Shown here piece after piece: positions 21,201-28,856 of a stretch of DNA of 64,000 nt. Position 1 is the stretch's first letter, and each line of letters opens with the position of its first letter. The notes below the pieces were generated by a model, which was not told the DNA's origin, ran no database searches, and saw nothing but the letters and a program-made list of their open reading frames with translations. A program made the translations under genes and the position numbers. This DNA is from Sphaerolaimus hirsutus. Its lineage: Eukaryota > Nematoda > Chromadorea > Monhysterida > Sphaerolaimidae. The DNA is taken from contig OZ038450.1 of assembly GCA_964036195.1 (NCBI GenBank), positions 16,742,701 to 16,806,700 on the forward strand, given 5' to 3'.

Positions 21201-24200
21201 GAAGAACAAAGTTTACTTCATTTTTACTTGCCATTTTATTTATTACTTCTCATGTATCTTCTCACTCTACATCTAAACTTGATTAAAAATTTGAAGATGG
21301 ATTTCTAAAATGTATTTTTGTAAAAGTTTTAATTCACTATTGCCAACGATTTATGCCTATGTAAACGTCGAATAGACATAACATGTAAGTACACATGGAA
21401 AGTATTAATCCGGTCGCATTCAACCTTTGATCCATTCCGCACAAAATTGTTGGCATGAAAAGTGTCAATTCAATCAGCGCAATTAATACGCGTGCAGTGT
21501 GGGTTTCATTAGAAAATCAACCACATGCGTATAATTTGGTCAGCAGACGCCCGCTTTATAAAAAACGTCCCGCGTGCAACCCAAGCCAAGCCAAGGCCGG
21601 ACGGAAAATACAGTCAATCGAAAATTCGAGAAGCATTCCAAAAAATCGAAAAGTATTTTTGGGGAAATTTAACCTCATAAACCATTTAAATCGCTTCCCG
21701 CATCCCCGCAGTCGAGTCGCCACCGGCCGCCGGCGGGCAGAACTACAACTCGCAGCGTATCGGCGCGGCCGCGCGGCAGCACTGGCGGCGGCGGCGGCGG
21801 CAACAGCTCGCAGCACTTGGACGCGCAGCCCAAGCGGCCCATGGAGCGGCAGAGGAACTGCGCCAGCGAGACGCACAGCTTCGCCAAGTGTGGCGCCGAG
21901 GCCGCCTCCACCAGTAAAGCGACCATAAGTGGTTGGTTGGCCTGGTGCCAAGGTTTAAACGGGATTGATTTTACTTATAGTCCTGGCGTCGCTTGGGTCA
22001 GTATCGATTGTTTTTCGTATTTTTTCGACACGCCGCGCGCCATTTACATTTGCACGTTTGAGGGGTCAGAGCGGTACGCATCAAAGGTGCCGATTTGCGA
22101 CTAGATCCGACTCCGACTAGTGTGTGGCGTGCGTGACAGAGTGCACTAATGAATTGCCACACACACTAGTTGACATCGACAGCAGATGTCAACTGGTTCC
22201 CACCCCAATTAAAAGCTTGCTCACGAGCCGACGAGCGACGTTCAAGTGAAAGTGTTGTGGTCTGTGCAAAACGCAGAAAAATTATTGCGGTATGTGCAAT
22301 GTATACGGCCGGCATGAAGTAATATGTATACGATGCGTATTGTTATTCGCTAGCAAGCTTTGAATTGGGATGGGAACCAGTTGACATCTGTTGTCGATGT
22401 CAACTAGTGTGCGCGGGGTCAGTATTGGCAAAATCTTGAAAAATTGGAAAATTATTTATAATTTGGTAAAAATTTATAGGGAAACACAATTGAACACATT
22501 TGAATCTGTTTTGAACACATTTGAGTTTACTGGAGCGAGGAGTCTGTCAATTAATGCTGATGGTTTAATTATATTTTCTCAAATCACCCGTTTTTTCAAT
22601 ACAGTACAAATATCGGCGGACATCACACTTAGTATGACAGTGGAAGCGAGTGCGCAATATTCTTTATCGGCGAACATCATAATTCCCCCGACATAATCCC
22701 CCAGATTAGCACGCTGGTTACATCAGAGTGACCGCACAATACGCACGTAATTCGGCACACGTCTAAAAAATATCTAAATACAGTTACGCATACCCAATTT
22801 AGCTGCGCGAGAGAGGGGCCGAGTTATTCCCGTTTCTCGGGCAGTATCTGATGACCGCTGCGCGCGTGCTGCAAACAGACGCACTGCTATCTAGGACTAT
22901 AAGTATACCTAACCGATTTTTCGGGATCGGGATCAGGATCGCGATGGTTTTTTGACATCGCGGGATCGGGGATTGGGGTCACGGGATCGAGATCGGCATT
23001 GTTTTTTAGATTTCGTGATCAGGATTGCGGAAACACGGTATCGGGATGGAACCACAATTTTTTTCCGGGTTGGGAATCGGGATCCCGTTCGAACCCTAGC
23101 CTGGTTCCACTCCCAAACCCTGTAAAATATCAAATTTTCTTTTCTTTTTCACCGGTCGTTTGACATTTGATATTTTGACATTTCGTGTGGACATTCGACA
23201 TTTTACAGTCTCTGGGAGTGCCCCAGAGTTGCGAAAGCGTATTTACGCTTACCCGAAATACCCGGGTAAATGGGTATTTATACTTACGCTTACGCTTACG
23301 CTTTCATAAAATACCCGTACGCTTTATTACGCTTTCCCGGTCGAAATACCCGGGTACTAAAAGCGTAAAAAAGTTTTTCACATGGTCCGGTTTGAAAAAG
23401 TGAACGAAACTGCATACAAAAAGACTGCATGTGTACAGTAATGCATTTGAAATAACGGCACATGTATTTTACAAATTGTGTCGCAATTAACGATGGCAAA
23501 AAAAGATTCAAAAATTCGAAAACATTTTTCATCGAATTTTTTCATAATTTTCGAATTTTTATTTCACCCGTGAAAAAAACACTTGAAAATCGATTTTTTC
23601 AAAAAAGTCGAAAATGCATAAATTCGAAAATAATTTTCGAATTTTTCAGGGAATTCAAGGCCACAAAACGTAATCTTAAGTTAAATGTGATAAATTGATC
23701 CGCAATTGATATTTAGTGCGTCTGAATAAGTGTGAAGTAATGGAAAAAATGTCAAAAACGTTGAAATGGCATTCGTGGTGGACAACGACACATCCATTTC
23801 GGAATGCACCAAGCAACCGGATCTATTGCAAGTACAATGCTCTACTACCACGACTATTGAACTACTGACCCCCCGCCTAGTGATTTAAATGCGCCATAGC
23901 GCTGGAGCTTGGTGCTAGCGCCAAAGCAAAAAGCGCAATAACGCTTTTGGCGCTTGGCACTATTTTTGCCTGGCGCCAGGAACAAAACACTTGGCGCTGG
24001 CGCTTGGCGCTAGTGCCAAAGCAAAAAGTGCCATGGCGCTTCTGGCGCTTGGCGCCAAAGTCCTGGCGCTTTTCACATAACTACTGGCCCCGCCCACTAG
24101 TTTACCATTATGACATGTCAACTATTTTGGTAAACTGTTTTGACAAAACAGTATGAAACACTTAACAGAGTTGTACAGTGTTTCATACTGTTTTGTGAAA

Positions 24201-26056
24201 CATTTTACCAAAGTCTTGAAAAATGCTCTGGAAAATGGCAAACTATGCTAAATTTAGCTAAACTAAGGTAAATTACAGTTAAAATAAGGTTAAAAGGTGA
24301 TCCAAACCTTAAAACTATCCAAATACAGCATTTAAAGGTTCAAATTCAACAGTTTAACAAAAAAAATTGAAAGTTGCCCAAAAAGATTCGAAAATTTAAA
24401 AATTAAATTCGAAATTCGAAAATTATTTTGAAGAAAAATTCGAAAATTCGAAAGTTCATTTCAGAAAAAAACACTTAAAAGTTTAAATACCTTTTTCTGG
24501 GGGGTTTGCCATCATTAGTCGCAATATGAATGTCTCCTTTATACCGTGTCATCGGGCGAAATATTTTAGATGGCTTTAGATGGCAATGGCTTCAGAATAG
24601 AAATTATCTGACCGAAAATGCACAAGTTCGAAAATGAAGATGACATAAGTGTATCTTACGTTTACGCTATACAAAGAAATGAGGTAAATATTTATGAGAA
24701 TTATGCATAAATACATCGCAAAAATCGATAGGACAAAGTCATAGTTCGGAAATGAAGATTAATTAACTGGTGCTGTCGATTAAGTGCCATCAACATCTAA
24801 GGGCAGATTACCAAGTGGACATCTGAAAAATGTCGCTGAAAGCTTGATTTTTAACGAATTCACTGAGCAAAAAATCCCTGAAATTTTTTACGCTTACGCT
24901 TTATTTTACGCTTTCCAAGGTTTTTAAAAAATACCTTACGCTTTTAGTATCCACACTCAAAATTTGGAAAGTGTATTTACGCTTACGCTTACGCTTTCCA
25001 AAAATACCGGTATTTTAACAACTCTGGTCAGTGCCCCCTGATCTCATTGGAAATTTGTCCATTTGTCCGCTTCTGTTCCGATTACAGATTGATTCATTTT
25101 TCCATTTTTGCGCGCAGATGCCGTGTGCCCCCGCTGCAAGGCGCGCGCCGCCCTGGAACTGTCGCACTGGTCGGCCAATTTCGGCGCCGTGCCGCCCGGC
25201 CACCACGTGCTCACGCTGCAGAAAGACCAATTAGATAGAGCTTGTAAGGATGTCAATCATAAGAAATTTCCCGCCCATTTTTGGGTGGGTTGGCTTGTTG
25301 GAATGTTTTTTGTTGTTTTTATCTGGTTTTCGTTTGGTTGTGATGTTCGTACGGGGCGGATACCGGGTTTATCACACACCTTACCATAAACACTGCTTAC
25401 ATCAATCAAGAGTCAATTTTCCACCACTATACTCAGATGAAACGGTAGCTCTTCCATATGAAAAAGTGACCACTGGCCACTCACGGACGCCTTATAAGCC
25501 GACAGGCACACACATATTAAGTTTCACACGCGCGTCTGTTCGCCTTCCATTTAAATGAGACATATGGCTTGGGTTTACTACCGTCACACACCTTAAACAC
25601 ACCTTACCATATCCCCCAGGTGCACCTGGTAGCGCGGTGCATCAGCGAGGGCGACGCCGACTTCATAGAGCAGGCGCGCGCCGCCAGCGAATTCGCCGCC
25701 GCCGCGGCCGCGTTCAGTCAAAACAGCGGCGCGAGGGGCACAAACTTCTACGACTGCGCTGACCCCGCCGCCGCGTCGGCCAGGTGCCAATCCCAGACCC
25801 CGTAAAATGCCCTGTAAAATGTGAAATGTCATGCAAAGTGTTAAAAGTGATGTAACGTTTGCCATTTTAACGGACATTTTACATGACTTTTGACACTTTG
25901 CATGACATTTAACATTTTACGGGGAATTTTACAGGGTCTGGGAGTGCCCCCAGACGCCCGTCGTCGGTCGATTCGAGCTCGTCGGCGAACAAGGACGTCG
26001 GCTCGGGCCCCCCGCCCGCACCAGTGCACTCTGTGGCCCGGCGCCGGCGATGCTAA
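9133..26056 (+). CDS. PTEN: PTEN-family phosphoinositide 3-phosphatase, gene span (partial 5')
   Basis: PTEN dephosphorylates PtdIns(3,4,5)P3 at the 3 position at membranes and opposes PI3K/AKT signalling. Exons assigned: 9133-9291, 10522-10804, 15337-15371 (less sure), 17256-17500, 18318-18546, 19890-20107, 21712-21913, 25118-25284, 25620-25783, 25954-26056. The phosphatase domain shows the D-loop (MDDHHPP), P-loop [10 protein letters not shown] and TI-loop VTIPSQKRY. The C2 domain shows [21 protein letters not shown] and [17 protein letters not shown]. The total is about 600 codons against 403 in human, and most of the excess lies in one C2 loop. The first 66 residues of human PTEN, including the PIP2-binding motif, have no counterpart before 9133. 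The P-loop has Glu where human has Ala126. The C-terminus ends ARRRRC instead of the PDZ-binding TKV. Phases agree at every junction except those of the 15337 exon. Other PTEN-like families (TPTE, tensin, auxilin) fit the C2 and C-terminal match less well. Confidence 0.9.
9337..10155. mobile_element. CCTGTAAAATG fold-back split by a hAT-like insertion
   Basis: The left arm (CAGATCCTGTAAAATG, 9337 on) and right arm (CATTTTACAGGGTCTCGG, about 10117-10145) are inverted partners of the family seen at 19695 and 25784. They are separated by a complete AAAGCGC element at 9365-10003. Confidence 0.8.
9365..10003. mobile_element. hAT-like MITE with AAAGCGC arms, copy 1
   Basis: Begins TAGGGATGGG, ends CTATCTCTA, flanked by GTGTAAAG and GTGTATAG (7 of 8 match). 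Short arms contain poly-T/poly-A with GCGC. The about 450-bp core (TGCATGGTATCATG..., CACTGCCACTTGTCTG) recurs at 35101-35774 and 39183-39551. Confidence 0.88.
10522..10804 (+). CDS. PTEN: PTEN exon: catalytic P-loop and TI-loop
   Basis: 94 codons plus one base (phase 0 in, 1 out), acceptor cgcag, donor gttggt. It encodes [20 protein letters not shown], where Cys and Arg are the catalytic CX5R residues. The position after HCK is Glu, while human PTEN has Ala, TPTE/VSP have Gly and tensin has Gly. The exon continues YGRQRTMD and [14 protein letters not shown] (TI-loop) into the start of the C2 domain ([14 protein letters not shown], matching human ETIPMF). The reading frame is intact. Confidence 0.95.
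11265..11755. mobile_element. Decayed GATCCC-array element
   Basis: GGGATCGGGATTGG arrays on both sides of a short core (11410-11550), ending CGTTTCGACCCTA. The left terminus is lost. Confidence 0.75.
11891..12370. mobile_element. hAT-like MITE, CAGCTATCTATC family, complete
   Basis: Begins CAGGGGTAGG and ends ATACCCCTG, with a perfect 8-bp duplication ACACTAGT at 11883-11890 and 12371-12378. Arms have poly-C and CAGCTATCTATC phrases, and the core is AT-rich and non-coding. This copy defines the ends of the family seen at 1890, 6851, 27900 and 50170. Confidence 0.92.
12371..12963. other. AT-rich intron stretch, no gene
   Basis: Low-complexity AAAATAAAATAAT runs at 12540-12650 and short imperfect repeats of ACAATTTTACT. 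No exon or element end recognised. Confidence 0.6.
12964..13534. mobile_element. hAT-like MITE with TTTTCCG arrays
   Basis: Begins TAGGGTGACAAA and ends TTTTGACACCCTA. The whole interior is a degenerate array of TTTCCGTTTTCTGG, in one orientation on the left and mostly the same strand sense throughout, with a tiny core near 13290. Flanks GGCATGCT and GGCACGCG match at 6 of 8 positions. Confidence 0.82.
13579..14107. mobile_element. hAT-like MITE with GATCCC arrays, copy 2
   Basis: TAGGGTTCAAACGGG...GTTTGAACCCTA with a perfect 8-bp duplication CTCATGTA (13571-13578, 14108-14115). The core (13765-13925) is nearly identical to copy 1. Protein frames such as the RDRDRD series are array translations. 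Confidence 0.94.
14628..15182. mobile_element. hAT-like MITE with GATCCC arrays, copy 3
   Basis: Same ends as copy 2, with a perfect 8-bp duplication CACCCAAG (14620-14627, 15183-15190). It lies only 27 bp outside the end of the 3.6-kb element. Confidence 0.94.
15337..15371 (+). CDS. PTEN: PTEN exon candidate: C2 strand
   Basis: After acceptor ttgtag the frame [15 protein letters not shown] aligns with human PTEN QFVVCQLKVKIYSS. The incoming phase (2 bases completing a codon) fits the donor of the previous exon. The best donor (gtattc) leaves phase 0, which does not fit the next certain exon at 17256 (needs phase 1). Either the donor lies elsewhere or the exon at 16097 intervenes. An open frame continues to a good donor (gtatac) at 15529, but that part is not PTEN-like. 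Confidence 0.5.
15690..16075. mobile_element. AT-rich stretch and decayed palindromic mariner-like MITE
   Basis: 15700-15830 is TAATTA-rich simple sequence. From about 15878 (TATACTGGATGGACAGATCG) to 16070 the inverted phrases AATTCTACCATATT and AATATGGTAGCTTG mark a decayed relative of the palindromic MITEs at 39278 and 48338. Confidence 0.5.
16097..16203 (+). CDS. Possible exon, [12 protein letters not shown]
   Basis: GC-rich stretch after an acceptor ccttag with an open frame [19 protein letters not shown] followed by [12 protein letters not shown] and a stop. Composition is like the neighbouring exons. No donor gives phase 1 for the exon at 17256; gtggca would leave phase 0. It could be a C2-domain exon of the PTEN gene, an alternative terminal exon, or a relic. 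Confidence 0.3.
16250..16603. repeat. Decayed CAGCTATCTATC-family fragment
   Basis: A poly-G run at 16335-16352 followed by GTAGATAGCTGAC and AT-rich core phrases. No gene. Confidence 0.6.
16604..17022. mobile_element. CCGTATTT-family MITE flanked by TA
   Basis: TA-CCGTATTTCCTCGAAATA at the left and GAGGAAATACGG-TA at the right. G-rich arms enclose a core with AATGCATCAATAAC and a terminal TTTACACTCAATTTGGG. TA flanks point to the Tc1/mariner type of insertion. No ORF. Confidence 0.85.
17256..17500 (+). CDS. PTEN: PTEN exon: C2 domain, acidic insert
   Basis: Two bases plus 81 codons, acceptor cgcag (phase 1 in), donor gtgtgc (phase 0 out). Begins [12 protein letters not shown], passes through an acidic stretch [13 protein letters not shown], and ends [18 protein letters not shown], aligned with human CGDIKVEFFHKQNKMLKK. 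The acidic part is an insertion relative to vertebrate PTEN. Confidence 0.88.
17560..17890. repeat. CCCGGTGCCCAAGTA array
   Basis: The 15-bp phrase CCCGGTGCCCAAGTA and variants (CCGGTGCACAA, GTGCCCAAGTAA) recur about eight times at 17635-17740. They then appear in inverted sense (TTACTTGTGCACCGGG) at 17755-17880 around a short centre. This looks like the arms of another short element. Intron sequence. Confidence 0.8.
17905..18310. repeat. GGCGCCATGG and CAGCTATCTATC relics in intron
   Basis: TAGTGATGGAATGGCGCCATGG at 17918 is the terminus of the GGCGCC family. 18120-18290 holds a decayed CAGCTATCTATC fragment just upstream of the next exon. No gene. Confidence 0.6.
18318..18546 (+). CDS. PTEN: PTEN exon: C2 domain NTFF strand plus loop start
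   Basis: 76 codons plus one base, acceptor cgcag (phase 0), donor gtgagt (phase 1 out). [14 protein letters not shown] matches human DKMFHFWVNTFFI. It then runs into a long acidic, unstructured tract ([29 protein letters not shown]) ending [10 protein letters not shown]. In human this place is the short loop before residue 280. Confidence 0.93.
18836..19612. mobile_element. GGCGGAATTC-family repeat, copy 2
   Basis: Reverse-orientation copy of 1052-1862, starting GCGCACCGCACACTCAAAA. Both copies keep the same order of GTTCGAAC and GGCGGAATT units and the same AT-rich core. Confidence 0.82.
19695..19850. mobile_element. CAGGTGCCA fold-back family, intronic copy
   Basis: Starts ATCAGGTGCCAATCCCAGAC and ends GGGCCTGGGACTGCCCCCA, with inverted arms TGTAAAATGCCAAATG and CATTTACCAGGGCC. 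It ends about 40 bp before the exon at 19890. Confidence 0.82.
19890..20107 (+). CDS. PTEN: PTEN exon: expanded C2 loop
   Basis: Two bases plus 72 codons, acceptor cgcag (phase 1), donor gtgggt (phase 0). Encodes [18 protein letters not shown], a Gly/Ala-rich stretch and [18 protein letters not shown] followed by a run of alanines from GCC repeats. Nothing in human PTEN corresponds; it extends the loop begun in the preceding exon. Phases on both sides are exact. Confidence 0.8.
20340..20618. mobile_element. Fold-back element with GCGCACCACACACTG ends
   Basis: Near-perfect inverted halves meet around 20465. The left half reads TGGCGCACCACACACTGAAA and the right ends TTTCAGTGTGCGGTGCGCCA. Motifs GTTCGAACG and GCTGAA resemble those of the elements at 1052 and 11035, suggesting a related superfamily of ends. 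Confidence 0.85.
20820..21711. other. Intron with one fold-back element, no exon seen
   Basis: 21105-21265 is an imperfect palindrome (AAGTGAAATGGCAAGTAAAG against TTTACTTGCCATTTTA). 20996-21012 is a short CAGACA repeat. The remainder is AT-rich intron without recognisable content. Confidence 0.6.
21712..21913 (+). CDS. PTEN: PTEN exon: expanded C2 loop, Gly-rich and basic
   Basis: 67 codons plus one base, acceptor cgcag (phase 0), donor gtaaag (phase 1). Encodes [13 protein letters not shown], a Ser-Thr-Gly6-Asn stretch, then [16 protein letters not shown] and [14 protein letters not shown]. Chosen over two other open frames because only this one joins its neighbours in phase. The whole exon lies within the enlarged loop. 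Confidence 0.75.
22150..22412. mobile_element. Fold-back with CACACTAGTTGACATCGAC ends
   Basis: CACACTAGTTGACATCGAC at 22150 is inverted at 22390-22412. Each arm itself contains an inner inverted repeat (AGTTGACAT, ATGTCAACT). Another half occurs near 60487. Intronic, non-coding. Confidence 0.8.
22905..23222. mobile_element. Decayed GATCCC element followed by CAGGTGCCA-family fold-back
   Basis: 22915-23098 holds GGGATCGGGATC arrays ending CGTTCGAACCCTA. 23099-23222 holds CCAAACCCTGTAAAATATC against GACATTTTACAG and CTGGGAGTGCCCCAG. Confidence 0.75.
23224..25026. mobile_element. CAGAGTTG hAT-like element with TTACGC arrays, 1.8 kb
   Basis: Starts CAGAGTTGCGAAAGCG and ends TTAACAACTCTG. Arms are ACGCTTACGCTT arrays with CCCGGGTA and CCGGTATTTT. 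It contains a GGCGCC segment at about 23885-24075 and imperfect palindromes. Flanks GAGTGCCC and GTCAGTGCCC are similar with an offset. The smaller relative at 47143-47899 has a perfect duplication. No transposase frame. Confidence 0.82.
25118..25284 (+). CDS. PTEN: PTEN exon: last part of C2 domain
   Basis: Two bases plus 55 codons, acceptor cgcag (phase 1), donor gtgggt (phase 0). Encodes [17 protein letters not shown] and then [20 protein letters not shown], closely matching human [20 protein letters not shown], and ends FPAHFW (human FSPNFK). The CPRC pair is an addition not in human PTEN. Confidence 0.93.
25285..25619. other. Intron without identified repeats
   Basis: 335-bp intron of ordinary composition. 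Short phrases ACACACCTTACCATA repeat at 25374 and 25597. No element end recognised. Confidence 0.6.
25620..25783 (+). CDS. PTEN: PTEN exon: end of C2 and tail
   Basis: 54 codons plus two bases, acceptor cccag, phase 0 in, 2 out. [20 protein letters not shown] aligns with human VKLYFTKT at the last C2 strand. The tail then diverges, with an alanine run and [17 protein letters not shown]. The donor is AG|GTGCCA, which is the left terminus of the element forming the next intron. Confidence 0.9.
25784..25953. mobile_element. Intron made entirely of a CAGGTGCCA fold-back element
   Basis: The 170-nt intron starts GTGCCAATCCCAGACC and ends GTCTGGGAGTGCCCCCAG. About 70 bases from each end pair with each other (TGTCATGCAAAGTG against CACTTTGCATGACA). 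The same sequence is dispersed at 9337, 19695, 23099, 35960 and 46597. Phase 2 on both sides is correct only if exactly this piece is removed. It resembles an introner: a transposon carrying its own splice sites. Confidence 0.85.
25954..26056 (+). CDS. PTEN: PTEN last exon with stop
   Basis: One base plus 33 codons and TAA at 26054-26056. Encodes [25 protein letters not shown] and the terminus ARRRRC. The Ser/Asp tract recalls the phosphorylated tail of PTEN. There is no PDZ-binding motif. The basic run followed by a terminal Cys is unusual. Confidence 0.85.
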
Positions 26057-26140
26057 TGTGCGTTTTGAGGGGGTTTTGGTGAGAGAGGATGCGTTTTTAT
26101 CAAGTTTTTAACTGGCTGTTTTTAAATTGAAAGATTTACA

Positions 26141-26146
26141 ATTAAA
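26141..26146 (+). terminator. Possible poly(A) signal ATTAAA
   Basis: ATTAAA 85 bp after the PTEN stop, the nearest variant of the cleavage and polyadenylation hexamer on this strand. A fold-back element begins about 30 bp further on. Confidence 0.45.
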
Positions 26147-26172
26147 CTGAACCGACGTGGTCCTTCTGGTGG

Positions 26173-26900
26173 CCGTCTCGCACCCTGAAAAATGGACTAT
26201 TTTAGTGTTAAAATGCCATTTAAAATGTCACACTGATCATTTATAATAGATTTTACTTTACACTTTACATGGTGCGAGACTGCCCCGCGGGAGTCGTGAC
26301 ATTCATTAACTGATTGATCATGTCTGAAATTTTTCAGTGTTTGTAGCCTGTCTGATAGTTTACGGAGGCCGGGGGGGGGGGCTAAGCCCCCCACCCTAAA
26401 ATTTTACCTATAGAATGGCGGAATGTGGTCATGGCGCTGGCGCCATTAGTAGGCGCCACGCCATGGCGCAATTGGGGTGGGCGCCAGCGCCATGGAATGC
26501 TGTATATGTAGTAAATATACATACAGATGCAGCAAAACGCTCACCATTCAGTGTATTTATAACGATTTTAAGCCACATGGAGCAAATCTGATGATAATAC
26601 CTTGTCTGTGGTGAAAAAGAGGGTGTAGCGGCCGTAATGAAAGCCTGGCTGTAATGTATGCCTACCCGGCCGTAATGAAAGCCTGGCCGTAATGTAGCAT
26701 CCCCTACATTACGGCCAGGCTTTCATTACGGCCGGGTAGGCATACATTACGTCCAGGCTTTCATTACGTCCGGGTTTTCATTACGGCGAGGCCCCCGTCG
26801 GTGAAAAATGCGCGCTTGCGCGCAATTTTTTTTACGCTGCCGTTGAAAAAGTCGCATTTTCCGGTCACTTTCTGGTCTCGCCCCGGGAAGGGGGGGGGGG
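26173..26900. mobile_element. Cluster of fold-back relics
   Basis: 26173-26290: inverted CGTCTCGCACC / GGTGCGAGACTG arms. 26350-26490 and 26800-26900: halves of the CAGGGACGTA family (GGCTAAGCCCCCC, TCGCATTTTCCGGTCAC). 26625-26785: a palindrome of GGCCGTAATGAAAGCCT units, four on each side of about 26703, inserted between the halves. No gene. Confidence 0.75.
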
Positions 26901-26904
26901 CTGC

Positions 26905-27640
26905 AGCCATGCTCTCATGCTCAACTGCTGCTCTCATGCTCAACATTAAGTTCCAAATGTTTACAATAAAGTGTCAAATTTTCAGCCCCTGCTCTCAACG
27001 TATAATGGAAAAATTGGGTGTCTATAAAATTCTACTCGGACCGAACAAAACTGTTTTGAAGAGAAAGATGCACTTGTCAACTTCTTGCACTCGAGAACAT
27101 TTTTGTTCCCGCCCAGGTTGCGCCTGCCTGTTGGGAAATTTTTTGACTTGTCGACTTTTAGAAATCGGTGTCCATGATGGACTTATCACATTTCTTGCGT
27201 TTTTTTCCCATAAAGAAAGGCGGCGGAAGGTGGACTTGCCGACTTTTAGCCCAAAGCTAAGTGGACTTGTCGACTTCTTGCCCAAATTTTTTGCATTTTT
27301 CCCAAAAATGTCAAATTTGGCACTTTGCCATATGGGCATGTGAGGTCAAAAAATTTATGGAAAATTATGAAAAATGTGCGGGAGTAGCCCCAGATTCCGG
27401 GTCTAACTCAAAATTTTCATATTTTGCACTTGTCGACTTTTAGAATTGGACGCCTAAAATCCATTTCCCTCCCTAAACAACTCTGTACTGTCAATAAATG
27501 GGATTTAATGTACACCCCACTTTTCACATGGGGTGTCCATAAAATTTTTAAGGTTGGGTGCAGGGGCTGCAAAATTTGCCACTTTATTATCAACATTTGG
27601 AACTTAGCGGTGAGCATGAGAGAGCAGCATTGGTGCTGCG
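26905..27640. mobile_element. Fold-back with TTGTCGACTTTTAG units
   Basis: Outer arms are inverted: CTCATGCTCAACATTAAGTT at 26926 against AACTTAGCGGTGAGCATGAG at 27601. Inside, ACTTGTCGACTTTTAG or close variants occur about five times (27150-27440), all in the same sense. No convincing protein. Confidence 0.78.
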
Positions 27641-28420
27641 TACACTAGTTTGCACCGTGACTTCGGTGATAACTGAATTTCGAATTCGGATGAATCAACT
27701 CAGTTGAATGATTTAATTGAATTCAAATTGGAATTTAACTTAATGAAAGTTTGATTTTGAAAACTAAAACACAGCATGCAATATTTATGTGTAAATATAC
27801 TGGATGTCGCCAATCGCCATATGTCGCTATTTCTCGATTTTCACTGATGTAACGGTGCAAAATAGTGTCTCTAAGGCACATTGGACACAAAGTAGGGTCC
27901 AAACGTTATTGACTTTTCGGGATCGGCGATTTCTCTCCCCTTTCTTCCTTCTATGCCCCGAAAAAGCCGATATATCGAACCACCACAACACCCCCCAACC
28001 CCCCCCCCCCCCCGAACCCCCCCCCCCAGAAAAATTCTCAGCTATTCATCCCTCCGGAGGAGCGATTTGCTATTTATCGAACCATACAGAGAGTCGAAAT
28101 TTAAGATATCCCTGCGGGCCATGCTTATCCGACATCTAAACCTATTCAACATCTAGACTATACCCGGCAAGCTGAGAATAGGCAATAAAACACATGAATG
28201 ATTTGAAAGGTGAAAATCTATAGTGAAAATTATAGATTTTTGGTGCAAATTAAAGTAAAATTGCTCAAAAGCGCTCCAGATAGCTAGATAGCTGACCCTA
28301 ATAGCTGTTGGTACACCCCCCCCCCCGTTGACAGGATGACACAAAATTAGATGTGCGGTCGGTCTAGATGTGGGATGGGTTTAGATGTCGGATGGCACGG
28401 GCTCACCACTGCCACTTAAG
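27641..28420. repeat. Decayed repeats before the downstream coiled-coil exons
   Basis: 27895-28330 has CAGCTATCTATC-family remnants with C homopolymers (27983-28028) and half a GATCCC end (GTAGGGTCCAAACG). The rest is AT-rich. No gene. Confidence 0.6.
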
Positions 28421-28654
28421 CTTCAAGCTCGTACAATCAACACCCTGCAGTCGCTGCGGAAGCCCCTATCGAAGCTGCCGTCGCCGGGCGTGTTCCACTC
28501 ACTGCACGCGGCGCTGGCCGACGCGCACGGCCTGTGGCCCGACGACGCCGTGCCCGACCACGCCAACAAGCAGTTGGATGAGCGCCGCGCCAGGGTTGCT
28601 GCCTGGGAAACTGGCTTGGATGAGCTGAGGAAAGCATTGGAGCACAGAATTGAG
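28421..28654 (+). CDS. Coiled-coil protein, exon D
   Basis: Phase-0 exon ending at donor gtgcgt. The start is either 28421 (acceptor cttaag) or 28451 (acceptor ctgcag); both keep the frame. Encodes TLQSLRKPLSKLPSPGVFHS, then ALADAHGLWPDDAVP and a helix KQLDERRARVAAWETGLDEL. GC-rich and alanine-rich like exons A-C. Family not recognised. Confidence 0.75.
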
Positions 28655-28684
28655 GTGCGTTCAGTGTTACGTCTGATGGCATGT

Positions 28685-28856
28685 TATACTCGGCGGACAT
28701 CACACTTAGTATGAAAACCTACCATAACTCACCTGAATAATGAACCAAAAATTATACCGTTTTTCATCATAATATTTCGTTTTTACTATGTAATAATTAA
28801 TTACAAAATTTACATCTTATTCATAAAATTATGGTAGGTGGTGTCTGTCGAGTATT
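28685..28856. mobile_element. Palindromic mariner-like MITE, copy 1
   Basis: Starts TATACTCGGCGGACATCACA and ends GTGTCTGTCGAGTA. The halves pair through CCTACCATAACTCA / AATTATGGTAGG. The right end is diverged. Better copies are at 39278 and 48338. Confidence 0.82.

Noticed and set aside
21556-21951. Minus-strand frame across the 21712 exon
   Set aside because: Antisense of a GC-rich exon; no minus-strand splice sites in phase and no recognisable domain.
26801-27343. 180-codon + strand frame
   Set aside because: Lies inside the TTGTCGAC fold-back, with low-complexity Phe/Lys/Leu composition and no domain. An antisense frame of similar length is also open.
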